Below, piece by piece: positions 21,471 to 30,513 of a stretch of 30,513 nucleotides of DNA. The notes under the pieces were generated by a model. It did not search any database. It worked only from the letters and a program-made list of their open reading frames with translations, and was not told the origin of the DNA. The position numbers and the translations under genes were made by a program. Source of the stretch: Zygnema cylindricum (Eukaryota; Streptophyta; Zygnematophyceae; Zygnematales; Zygnemataceae); assembly GCA_037447655.1 (NCBI GenBank), contig JBBHKE010003251.1, positions 80,001 through 110,513 on the forward strand, written 5' to 3'. Numbering within the stretch: position 1 is the first letter of the stretch; each line of letters starts with the position of its first letter.

Positions 21471-21880
21471 ATTTTTTTTTCTTAGTCACGGTTGACTTAG
21501 ATGGGGGGAAATTGGGGCACCAACCCGATTACAGAGAACCCAACCCCTTTCCCCGGCTTAATGGGGATAAGGGGGAGGGGAGATATTTTCGCCTTCCCAT
21601 GCACTCATCCCTATCCCCTATCCTTGTTCCTCTCCTATCTGTGCATGCATTCCTTTTGGGGAGGGATGGGGTCAGCAGTGGGCATTATCATTATAAGGGG
21701 AAGCATTCGCATTGGTGGGTTATTTGCACGATGCCGAGACCCACCATTCCGGGCAGCGGGTCCTTCCCTTGTGTTTCTTTGGCACGCTCGACAGAGGAGG
21801 GAAGGTATTTGTCGCGTTTTTAAGTGAATCAATAATATCGGAGTCGTCCATGAGCCGTTAACTTTTTGCCACACAAACTT
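21471..21880 (+). other. Retrotransposon 3' region / possible 3' LTR
   Basis: Noncoding tail after the last pol module. Purine-rich candidates for a polypurine tract are GATGGGGGGAAATTGGGG (about 21499-21516) and GGGATAAGGGGGAGGGGAGA (about 21563-21582). No TG...CA-bounded repeat matching the 5' side could be recognised, so a 3' LTR is expected here but not shown. Confidence 0.35.
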
Positions 21881-22066
21881 TCATCCTCGCTTGAAGGTAT
21901 GGGGACTTGCACCGCAGGCGACGGGAGAGAACGAGGGATTGTTAGGAGAGGAAGAGGGCAAAGAAGGAAGAGGGGGTTGGATGAAGATGGAAAAAGAGAG
22001 AAGGAAGGGGATCGGGAGAGGAAGGAGACGAAGAAGAGTGACGGAGAGTGGGAGTTGAAACCTTAC
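21881..22066 (-). other. Start of the intron after LysM 2 exon
   Basis: Directly after NPSLQ the minus strand reads GTAAGGTTTCAACTCCCACT, a good splice donor, followed by about 150 bases of C/T-rich sequence. The second half of LysM 2 is not found here in any frame. The C/T-rich sequence resembles the Ser-Pro linker DNA at 10300-10590, so it could also be a decayed linker. The retrotransposon's 3' end lies just beyond. Confidence 0.45.
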
Positions 22067-25000
22067 CTGCAAAGAAGGATTGAGGTCGTAAAAGAAAGAA
22101 GAAGTGATTTTGTACATCCTCCATATGCCAGGACAAGTGTCCGTCGCGTTCACAGTGTACCAAAGATCGCAACTAGGATTTCTTGCCGCAAGCATTGTTT
22201 CGTTGCTATCGAGTCCCGTCATATTAAAAAGGATCACACCTGATTCACATACGGTTGATGTTAAAAAATGCCATTGGTCAAACGTAAAAACCAAGAGTCG
22301 TGCATTAATAAATGACGCTTTTCTTGGGGATGATATCGAGTCCCCATTTAAACCATTTGCAAAAATTATGCATAAGCATGATTTTCCCTTTACCTGGTAG
22401 AAGGGTCAACAAACAATTTAGACCCTTGTTTTTGTTTGCCAATGTTGATTCATCGATGGAAAATTTTGAAGCGATTGTCAGCAAGAAAAACGTAGAATAG
22501 AGAGTAAAAAATATGGACAGGTTGTATTAAATCTACGACGCGTAGAGTGTCCCTACTATTAATACTTTCAGCAATGTTGTAATAAGTACCTGCAATGGAA
22601 AAGGTTTTCACTTAAATACCCTACTAGAGTAGGATTCTCACTTTGCAAGTGTCTACCGGCGCAATAATGTAGCTTGAGCTGTTGCTGCAAGCCGCATATC
22701 CGTCCAACGTGACTCCCAAGTACTGGCCCTGCCATATTTTTCCATCACACGGGGAAAATCAGAAAAATATCAAACATTGATCCATTATACAACACAACGA
22801 TGAGGACTTCTAGCCTTCGAAAGATCCTTTGCCGACCTGTCACACAAGGAAGCAAACACAATACAAGGGGGAGGAGTGGAAAGTTGTCAAAATGGCATGC
22901 TCACATTCGGGCATGCACACGTGTATCGGATCCCGGTGGCTTCGTAGCTGTCAAAACAAGCTCCACCGCAAAGAGCGTTCCCGTCCGACTGACAGGTGGC
23001 ATTTCGGGCGCATCCCGGAAGGCCAGATTTGAAGCTCACATATCCGTCAGGACAAGTGCATTCAATCTGCTGCTGGCTGTACACGCCCTGCGATTGGACG
23101 CACTTTCCCATGCCGCACACAGGAGGGTAGAAATCCTCACACATGCTCCCTGCTATTGGGGCATAAAAGGGATACAGGCCGGACAACCTACAGACGCAAA
23201 ATGAAACAAACAGTGGAAGAGTCAAAAAAAGTGAAGGAATAATCGGTTAATCGGTTAGGAAAATGCAGATGACTGCTTTTATATGGACTGTATAACATCC
23301 ATTGATTTGTGTGCTCCTTAAAATAAAATGAAAGAAAACCATACAAACGTTGGTCCCATACATAAAAAAGAAAGGATAGAAAAACCCACTTGTTGATTCC
23401 GCATTTTCCTCCTGGCTTCCCGTTCATCGCAATCCTCATGTACACAGAAGCCCCCCATTGAAGCCCTCGTGAATTCTTGATGATCGAATGGCGCGGCTCT
23501 GTAAGATTGTAGCCCACAATGACCACCAGATGGTTGATTTGCTGACTGCAGTTTCCGTCGTACACAGCGGACATACGCATTGTGCGGAGGCACTCCCCGT
23601 CGGAGTTTGCGCTGTCGCTCAAGTTTCCAGGGAAATGGTCGAAACTCTGTAGAAAATTATGAAGCCCATTGCTGAAGTTAGTGTTGATTTTAAGAACTAT
23701 GTTTATTTGTTGCGGTTTACATCCGCCAGGCTGTTTATTATCGTGTTGAAACCTGTTCAAATCACAATACTTCAATCGTCTTTTTGTTCAATTTTCATAA
23801 TTCGGTTTTAAATCAGGCTTCAAAACAAAAAACCAAGACGTACATCGAAATCTCCGGTGGCGGAAATGAAGGAGAGAACAGGTTGCACAGAGACAGCTTT
23901 CATAAGGGCGAATTCGTCATCAGCAGGAACTTGTCCCCAGTCAAACACCTGAAAAAAAGGAAAAACCAAAAAAAAAACTAATCAGGTTCACTGTCCCTGG
24001 AAACAAGGACTTTTCGGACAGACTTGGTACGTGAAATGTCATTAAAGGATTAAGTACAGAAAAGAAACGGCTTCGGCCAAGATCATCAGAAAAAAAAATA
24101 ACTGGCGTTCAGAGCCCAAAAGTCAAATCATCGGGTTGACTGTCGTCAGAAACATGGGTTCAACGGCCAGACTTGGTATGAGAAGTGTCATTCTAGATAA
24201 ACGTAGAAGAGAAAAAGGCAGCTGCGCAGGTCATCACCTTGAACATAATGTTTGAAGCGTCTTCTTTCTGACAATCCTGGACGGTCCCGTTGAGCGACGG
24301 ACCCAAATACCGATAGTTGTTTTTGGTGGTGAGCCCCTTGTTGAGAACAGCGTAGAAGAGAGCCCATTCTGGATGGCCGCCATCGCAGATATCGACTCCG
24401 AGGCAGTCGGCAATTTGCTGCGCCGAGGCAGCTGGACTGTAAACGTTGGGATACTCCGGACATTTGTATTTATAATTTCCCCTTCCGTTGTATACTGCCC
24501 ACGACATGGCTATGACGTCAGCCGTCGCAAGCGCCCAACAGCTGTCGCAATGGACAGTCGAAGGGCAAAGAAATAAAAGAAAGGAGAAAGGAAGCGTTTA
24601 GGGGAGAATGCATTTTGAGAACTAATATTCGGAAAATTTGCACAATGGAGACAGAGGAAGGAAAGGTTTCTTGGCTTCCGAACAAGCAAGTTTCTATTGG
24701 ACCCACTCATATTAAAAGTTCCGCAAATATACAATGGCACCGCAATCCATCGACGTATTTCTAGATTCACTCAAACATGGGATCCGTACTTGACCCTTAC
24801 CATAGCTGGAAATTAGAAAACAATAAGCTTGTTGACTTGCTCCGCTGCCTACTATTGTAGCAACTTGATAGAACAAAGGTTCCATGATTGGCTCTCACCT
24901 CCAGTGAGTCCTCCACTCTGGTAGTGACAGGTGTCAGCCGCCAGTCGACCTCGTTGGGCGGAATGACCGTGTTGTAGAGATTGAAAATGGGACTTTGAAA

Positions 25001-25231
25001 TTGGGTGAGGCGACGCTTGGCGCCCTCCCATTCGCCGAGAGAAGAGAGCTTCCCGAAGGGCTCCTTCCCGAGAAGACGGCGATTCAAAGTGAACTCTTTC
25101 AAAGCTGCGGAATGCTCCCCCGCCTCCGCCATATCTGTGACGTCACCGCCATGGAAGGCACTCGTTTCCCCAACGAAAGAAAACAAGGAGATGGCGGCCA
25201 GCAGGGAGGCTCTTATCAAAGGAGAAACCAT
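22067..25231 (-). CDS. Secreted papain-like cysteine protease with Cys-rich and LysM domains (5' part of split gene)
   Basis: Seven exons (minus strand): 25231-24899; about 24552-24238; 23948-23844; 23646-23390; 23187-22905; 22728-22642; 22239-22067. Exon 1 starts at an ATG followed by a signal peptide (LIRASLLAAISLFSFVG) and a short pro-region without an obvious ERFNIN motif; the mature enzyme begins near VDWRLTPV. Exon 2 holds the catalytic Cys (CDSCWALATADV, 24538-24540). Exon 4 has the catalytic His (INHLVVIVGYN, 23530-23532) and Asn (IIKNSRGLQWG, 23473-23475). Exon 5 finishes the C1A domain (KLSGLYPF) and adds an EGF-like Cys-rich module. Exons 6-7 carry LysM 1 (YIIAPVDTC to AARNPSCD) and the first part of LysM 2 (WYTVNATDTCPGIWRMY to NPSLQ), stopping at a GTAAGG donor. 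LysM binds chitin/peptidoglycan-type glycans, so the enzyme probably acts in the extracellular matrix. Oddities: Ser where the oxyanion Gln is expected (VEDS), KNSRG for KNSWG, and unresolved exon 1-2 and 6-7 joins. Confidence 0.8.
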
Positions 25232-25690
25232 TTTCGGGACCTTAATGGCGGAATTTATAAATTTATTACTTTGAAGAACAGAGAAGGCTGTACGAGGTCG
25301 TGTGCACAATTGGCGAGGTGCTCGGACTCATAATGTTTTTCTTTTTTGAGAGGCTTTATATGCCCCCGAGTCAACGGCGTCGCCCTTTTCTGTTTTTTTA
25401 CCGGCCGCGTTTCAGCGTTGTCGTTTGTGCGTTTGGCGGCTGCTGGAGATTGTCGCCTTGCGACAGAATGTCGAAAGCCGCAGTGCGCCCTATTTGGTTG
25501 TCTGTTCCGTACCAGATCCGCATCATCCGAATCCGTGCATTCCCGAGGGCCGACCGCTAACGAAGCGCGATATCCCGGCGTCCTTCGCGCCAGGCAATTC
25601 GCCCGACATTTCCGCCGACTCCCGGTTGGTTGGTTTGTCTGGTGTACGACTGTCGGGTTCGTCCTAACCAGACACGCTCACGTGGCGCTG
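25232..25690. other. GC-richer region upstream of the protease gene
   Basis: The region 5' of the protease ATG contains an AT-rich TTTATAAATT about 20 bases upstream of the start codon (minus strand, about 25248-25260), then a CpG-rich stretch (25400-25690) that contrasts with the AT-rich surroundings. That is suggestive of a promoter/5' leader, but no element can be pinned down. The + strand frames here (25300-25560, 25346-25756) match no family I know. Confidence 0.35.
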
Positions 25691-25753
25691 GATCACTCTA
25701 CTTTGAACTCTAGTTTGAACTGTTGTCCGGACTCTAGTTTGGAATCTAATTTG
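25691..25753. repeat. 12-bp satellite array B, left piece
   Basis: Five or so units of the TTTGGACTCTAG satellite, ending in the CTAATTTG copy (25746-25753) used as target site by the hAT-like element. Confidence 0.9.
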
Positions 25754-26645
25754 TAGTGTTGTGTATCGGTAAGGATTTGCCGATAACCGACATGGGCCTT
25801 TTTTCGGGTATCCGATAATCGATATATTGGTACGATATATAGAAATCGGTTTTATCGCCGATAAGTATCCGATAATATCGGGTACTTATCGGCGATAATC
25901 CCGATAACGATAATTATCGGCGATATCTGTACGGACCGTACAGATAAATGTACGGCCTGTACACTCAACTGTACGTCTTATTCTCCGGACGTGTACAAGC
26001 ACAGAAATTACAGTAGCCGCCATGAGATCTGTACGGTTTTGATACGGATCCAGTAAAAACGATGTACCTTTCACATCCGACGCCATGGCTTTGTCCCATT
26101 ATTCCTTGAGATCCACTGGGGACCTGCCACGTGTCAACCTGTCAGCTTTTTTGGCATAAGCTGCCAAAAGAGCCATTCCGGATGCTGGCGCTCACGCTGG
26201 CCGTCCGCTCTTGTTTTCTCATTCCAAGTCGTCCGTTCGATTTCGGCGGCGCGCAGAATGTTATTTTGCGTCCGTTGTACTTTTGTATGCGCCGTCCTTT
26301 TACAGTTCAATGTTCACCAGTTTTTGGTAAAATTACGTACGTCGCCGTAAAATTTTTGTTCAGTTAACCGGCCAACGTTTATATGCTGCGCTGTCCGTAA
26401 TAAATTGCAGCTAAACGGTAACGGAACAGATTTTTATATGTGGCATGCCACGCTATATAAAATTAATAAAATAATACAGTATGTTATAAAGTGCTATTGA
26501 ATGCATACTATATATTTTTTAAGTTATCGCCGATATGGAATTTGTTGGTCCTAGACCGATATATCGGAATCTCTGACCGTTCGATAACCGATAACTATCG
26601 GTATCGGTGTTATCGCGATAAGTTTTTTACCGATACACAACACTA
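25754..26645. mobile_element. hAT-like non-autonomous DNA transposon (892 bp)
   Basis: The left end TAGTGTTGTGTATCGGTAA and right end TTACCGATACACAACACTA are perfect inverted repeats of 19 bp. An identical 8-bp duplication, CTAATTTG, flanks the element (25746-25753 and 26646-26653). Eight-bp duplications with TAGTGTTG-type ends are the hallmark of the hAT superfamily. Inside each end are many ATCGGCGATA/TATCGGCGATA palindromic words that could be transposase binding sites. No transposase frame is present (the frames at 25886-26086 and 26131-26367 match nothing), so movement would need a transposase from elsewhere. It is inserted in the 12-bp satellite. Confidence 0.9.
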
Positions 26646-26653
26646 CTAATTTG

Positions 26654-28525
26654 TACTCCACTTAAAATATTTTTTTTGACTCTAGTTTGGAGTCTTGTGT
26701 GGATTATAGTCTAGACACTACACCGTGAATCGTTATTAGCCTTATGTACGCTATATCGGCACCCCAAAATTTTGACATTGATACCCTAAATATAATACAG
26801 TACACTATTAAAGGAAGTGGACCATAATCTGCCACGTCTCCTGGCACTAAATTAGAATGAATGATGCTATTTTTTTCTTTACACTAATAATTTCTATACG
26901 CTAATAACGATTCAAGGTGTAGTTTGTATTTTAGTTTGAACAATTTTTTGGACATTACTTTGAAATCTAGTTTAGGCCCTAATTAGGTTTTTGGTTTATA
27001 TTCCCTAGTTTAGACGGTTTTGTAATATTGTTTGGACTATGGTTTGGAATTTTGTTTTGAACTATAATTAGGACTCTAGTTTGGATTCTAGTTTCTAATC
27101 TAATTTGGACTCTAGTTAGAACCCTACTCGTTTGAAATCTAGTTTAAACTCGAGTTTGGATTCTTGTTTGGACTCTCTTTTAGACTCTAGTTTGGAATCT
27201 TGTTTTGAAACTACTTTTGACTCTAATTTAGGCCCTAGTTTGCAATCTACTTCAAACTATAATTTGGACTCTAGTTTTGACTTCAGTGCGGACTCTTTTT
27301 TGGACTCTAATTTGGACTCAATTTTGAAATTTAGTTCGAACCTTAGTTTTGACTCTAGTTCGGACTCTAATTTGGACGCTAGTTTGGAATGTATTTTAGA
27401 CTCTAGTGTCGACTCTACTTTGGAATCTGGTTTAGACTCTAGTTTGGACTCTAGTTAGACGCTAGTTTGGACTCTAGTTTACACTCTGATTTGTAGTCTA
27501 GTTTCGACTTTAGTTCGGACTCTAATTTGGATTATATATAAGGCTCTCGTTAGTACACTCGGTTTGGACGCTAGTTCGGACCCTAATTTGGACTCTACTT
27601 CGGACTCTAGTTTAGACTCTAGTTTGGACTTTAATTTGGGCACTTGTTTGGGCTCTATTGTGAATTCTAGCCTGAAATATAGCTGTTATCTGGTTTGGGC
27701 TCTAGTTTGGACTCTAGTTTGGACTCTATTTTGGACTCTAGTTTGGAATCTAGTTGGGACTCTAGATTAGACTCTTGTTTAGACTCTAGTTTCGACTCTA
27801 ATTTGGACTCTATTTAGGACTCTATTTTGGAATCTAGTTTGGACGCCAGTTTGGACTCTATTTTAGTTTGGAATCTAGTTTAGACTCTAATTTACACTCT
27901 AGTTTGGCATTTAGTTTGGACTCTAGTTCAGACTCTAGTTTGGTATCTAGTTTGGAGTCTAGTTTGGACTCTAATTTAGAGTCTAGTTTGGAATCTAGTT
28001 CAGACTCCAGTTTAGATTATAGTTTGGACTCTAATAAGGAAAACCCCAAACCAGACGTTAGTTTTGGACTTTGGTTAGGACTCTAGTTTTAGACTATTGT
28101 TTGGACTCTAGTATAAACTCTAGTATGGACTCTACCTTGGAATCCAGTTAAAAATGTAATTTGTAATCTAGTTTGGACTCTAGGTTGGACTCTGATTTGG
28201 AAACTAGTTTCGGCTCTGGTTTTGAGTATGGTTTGGAATCCATTATAGACTCTAGTGTGAAGTTTAGTTTGGACTGTAGGTTGGACTCTAATTTGGACAC
28301 TTATTTGGGCTCTGAACTGGAGTATGGTTTGGAATCTACTATAGACTCTAGTTTGAGTTCTAGTTTGGTCGCTAATTTGTACTTTACTTTGGACTCTAAT
28401 TTGGACTCTAATTTCAATACTCGTTTTCACTCTTGTTTGGACTCTTGTTTGGACTCTAGTTTGGGCTTTAGTTTAAACTGTAGTTTGGATTATATTTTGA
28501 ACTCTACTTTCGGTCCCTAGTTTGA
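26654..28525. repeat. 12-bp satellite array B, main part
   Basis: About 1.8 kb of the same TTTGGACTCTAG satellite as array A, interrupted by a MITE at 26721-26919. Units between 26935 and 27130 are more degenerate; 27700-28020 is the most regular part. The long frames of Ser-Leu-Asp-Ser or Trp-Thr-Leu-Val repeats are by-products of a repeat length divisible by three. Confidence 0.95.
26721..26919. mobile_element. MITE 2 (TA-flanked), same family as MITE 1
   Basis: A 199-bp element. The left end CACCGTGAATCGTTATTAGC mirrors the right end GCTAATAACGATTCAAGGTG with one mismatch, and TA flanks both sides (26719-26720 and 26920-26921). Internal words GGCACCCCAAAATTTTGAC and CCCTAAATATAAT are shared with MITEs 3 and 4. 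It is inserted in satellite array B. Confidence 0.85.
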
Positions 28526-29612
28526 GTTTACGTTGGGAGTTGAGGATTCTTAACCATACGCATATAACGGAAGGGGTTGGACGTATGTAAAAATTTGAGC
28601 ATTTAATCGGTCCCCTGGTATAGCATGACTGTAGGTGTAAGAGAAAAGGTGAGTATAAAAATTTGTGGATCCAACATTGCCCGCCGAAAAAAAACAGTTT
28701 GGTTGAAAAGGCTTGGTCGGGGAACATATTGCGCCCAATGTAGTCACCACACCCACTAGTAGGCCTAGGCCACCTTTATATTTATGATTTTTTGTAGAGC
28801 AAGGCAAGTATGAATCACGTGATCAACCTCTTGATACTAACAATATGTTGTTTAGGAGGATTTTGGTATGTGTGAAATGGATGAATATGTTACCAAGACA
28901 ACACGAGGAACGATGTTAAGATTATTTTCAACTCCTTGTGAACCAAGCCAGCAATGAGAGATGGAGGGTCACATGTGTCTAATGACTATCAAACAGTAAA
29001 ATACAAGATAAAACGTACTTTGCCAAGAATGGTTTTAGGAACAATTTCTTTACAATGAGGAGCATCATTATTCTTCGTTCGACCAACCAATGACGTGAGG
29101 TGTCAAATGCAATTTAGTACACAATTCGTAGAAAGCTTTTTATGGGAATTATGTTGATGACGAAGTAAAAATTTATATGACACGATTCTCTCTTGTACAT
29201 ATTGGACAAAAGGATCCATTTATCGAAAATTGATTTGGCATCGCATATGATATTAATTTACGAAGCCTCAAGAGCGAGGACAAAAAGAGAATGATCCTCC
29301 TAATTGCGGTTGAGCCAAATTTTGACAGTAGCATTGAAATAAAAGCCATTACAATTTGCGATGGAGTTCGGATTGAAGCTACTAGGCCCCTAATCTATTA
29401 AGTGGGAATATATGACGACAAAATAAAGAAGTCATAAAAATTGGAGGCATGAGAGATTGGGGACAATGAACTCTATATTTTTGTATTTTATTAGATAAAA
29501 TTCTTGAAATAATGACTCAAAGAACATGTCCAGATGGTGGCCTTCCAAGAATCACTCTGAGGAGTCACTAGCCACTTCACTAAAAAGTAAGGTAAAAAAA
29601 AAATGTCAAAGC
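28526..29612. other. AT-rich region, nothing recognised
   Basis: About 1.1 kb without repeats or a convincing gene. A minus-strand frame at 28550-28807 (85 codons) has a mixed composition but matches no family I know. Confidence 0.4.
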
Positions 29613-29614
29613 TA

Positions 29615-30136
29615 CACCGTCAATCGCTATTAGCGTCAATAACGATGGCGCCCCCAATTTTTGACCCTCAAGCCTAAAATAGAATGATTAACTCTAATTG
29701 TTTTTTACATTAATACACGTGTTGTTTAACTAGTGAGAGTAACTCTAATATGGACAATTTTTAAATTGTGTCTTGTACAATATGCGTTATTCCCTACAAA
29801 AGATGCTCGTTATTTGTACAATCGTACAAAAAAAAAGTGTCAGATAAAGGCGTGGATATACGAAAGTGAGTGTATCGACACAAAAAAAAGTAACAAGATT
29901 TGATTCCCGAGGACAAAGACGTGGGAAATTCACGCAAACATGTTCTCACGTGCTCAAACAACCACAATGTGAACACAGACTATATCGGGTACACTATGGG
30001 AAATGTGTACACAAATTAGAGTTATGAAATTAGAGTTAATTTCTCTTGGCGAAAGGCCTTGAACCCTAATTAGAGTTACTAACACCAATTGTTTTTGTAC
30101 ACTAATTTTTCTTAACGCTTATATCAATCGACGGTG
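29615..30136. mobile_element. MITE 3 (TA-flanked, 522 bp)
   Basis: Left end CACCGTCAATCGCTATTAGC and right end ATATCAATCGACGGTG (complement CACCGTCGATTGATAT) form inverted repeats of the same family as MITEs 1 and 2, with TA on both sides (29613-29614 and 30137-30138). It shares the internal word GCGCCCCCAATTTTTGACCC with its relatives. At 522 bp it is more than twice as long, with AT-rich extra sequence in the middle, so it may contain a nested insertion or be a less reduced derivative. No transposase frame. Confidence 0.7.
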
Positions 30137-30143
30137 TACATTA

Positions 30144-30513
30144 CATCGTGAATTGGTTATACTGTTGATCACACTTCATCCTCGCCCCTAAATATTGACC
30201 GTGGAACCTTAAATAGAATTAATAATATTATTTATTTCTTGAATTAAATATAGGTATGGTTTAATTAGCATCATTGACTCCATTTTGGTGGTCTTCTAAA
30301 AAATTTAGAGTACGAAATGTGCAAAATCGTACTAAAAGTGCTCGTTTTTTGGTAACGCACTTTCAAAATTGATGCCAAGTAATAAATGTTGTTCTACAAC
30401 CACCGTTGCAGGCGGAGAACCAGCAGTAGTAGTGGAAGTAGACATGAAAAACAGCAGAAACTATCAAAGTACCTACTCAACAGCCAACTTTGAACTGACA
30501 CAAAATATGACTC
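30144..30513. mobile_element. MITE 4, left part only
   Basis: Only six bases after MITE 3 ends, a diverged left end of the same family starts (CATCGTGAATTGGTTATACT), followed by the shared internal word CGCCCCTAAATATTGACC and CTTAAATAGAATTAA. No right end is found before the window stops, so it is truncated or runs past the edge. The rest (30300-30513) holds nothing else I recognise. Confidence 0.55.

Larger units (their letters stand above)
10600..21880 (+). mobile_element. Degenerate Ty3/gypsy retrotransposon carrying a DNA methyltransferase
   Basis: Domain order on the + strand is Gag (11869 to about 15300), aspartic protease (about 16440-16780), C5-cytosine DNA methyltransferase (about 17110-18085), reverse transcriptase (about 18400-19130), RNase H (about 19430-19810), integrase (about 20150-21212) and a PHD-like finger (21330-21470). 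RT-RNase H-integrase order and motifs are those of Ty3/gypsy (Metaviridae-like) elements. The methyltransferase between protease and RT is the unusual part. The copy is inactive as read, with at least six frame changes, in-frame stops at 13223, 14554, 16924, 17416, 19876 and 20785, and a damaged RT catalytic site. The element lies antisense to the flanking protease gene. LTRs, primer-binding site and target duplication could not be identified by eye, so both ends are estimates bounded by host-gene sequence. Confidence 0.85.

Noticed and set aside
10600-21880. LTR pair
   Set aside because: Shared words between the two flanks (CTGCCGGAA, AACTTTTTGCC) are short and do not extend into an alignment; no TG...CA ends or 5-bp target duplication could be fixed.
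22500-22600. Extra exon between exons 6 and 7 (frame reading YYNIAESINS after TTGCAG at about 22589)
   Set aside because: Resembles a LysM core by eye, but the reading phase does not fit exon 6 and the intron to exon 6 would be only about 50 bases. Noted only because the 6-7 join has a one-base phase mismatch.
25300-25756. Divergent gene upstream of the protease
   Set aside because: Two + frames are open in CpG-rich DNA, but no family, intron or start context supports them.

Overview
This is a eukaryotic window: it has split genes with GT-AG introns, a Ty3/gypsy-type retrotransposon, tRNA-like SINE repeats, a hAT-like element, small inverted-repeat (MITE-like) elements and long satellite arrays. 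There are no bacterial-style operons and no RNA genes that I can support. The most likely host is a green or streptophyte alga. Two things point there: a papain-like protease fused to LysM domains and a Ser-Pro-rich linker, a combination known from volvocine algae, and a retrotransposon-encoded cytosine methyltransferase, a situation reported for charophytes and dinoflagellates. This assignment is inference.

Layout. 1-3150: CT microsatellite, T-rich low-complexity DNA and several degenerate tandem arrays, with one weak candidate exon near 1150-1374. 3195-3815 (+): a decayed copy of the last exon of the LysM gene. 4795-6010: head-to-tail tRNA-like SINE units interrupted by a TA-flanked MITE. 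6110-6790: AT-rich tandem DNA. 7228-8270: a 12-bp satellite. 9684-10590 (-): Pro-rich linker, LysM and Cys-rich exon. About 10600-21880 (+): a large degenerate Ty3/gypsy element. 22067-25231 (-): multi-exon secreted papain-like protease with Cys-rich and LysM modules. 25691-28525: a second 12-bp satellite array, split by an 892-bp hAT-like element with a perfect 8-bp target duplication and by a MITE. 29615-30513: one more MITE and part of another.

The most interesting system is the retrotransposon. In order it carries gag (Pro/Ser-rich N-terminus, capsid-like region, CCHC knuckle plus a damaged second knuckle), aspartic protease (DTGA), a C5-cytosine DNA methyltransferase domain with motifs I, IV, VI, VIII, IX and X, then reverse transcriptase, RNase H, integrase with its C-terminal domain, and a PHD-like zinc finger. 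The methyltransferase lies inside pol, between protease and reverse transcriptase. The copy is dead as read: it has several frameshifts, two TGA and four TAG in-frame stops, and an RT catalytic motif YIND in place of Y-x-D-D. Every in-frame stop, and the RT change, can be explained by a single C-to-T or G-to-A transition.

The element sits on the + strand between two halves of what looks like one minus-strand host gene. Upstream (25231 to 22067) are the signal peptide, papain domain, Cys-rich module, LysM 1 and the first part of LysM 2. Downstream (10590 to 9684) are the Pro-rich linker, another LysM and a Cys-rich tail. I infer that the retrotransposon inserted antisense into this gene, probably in an intron. 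I could not find convincing LTRs, a primer-binding site or a target-site duplication, so the element's ends are approximate.
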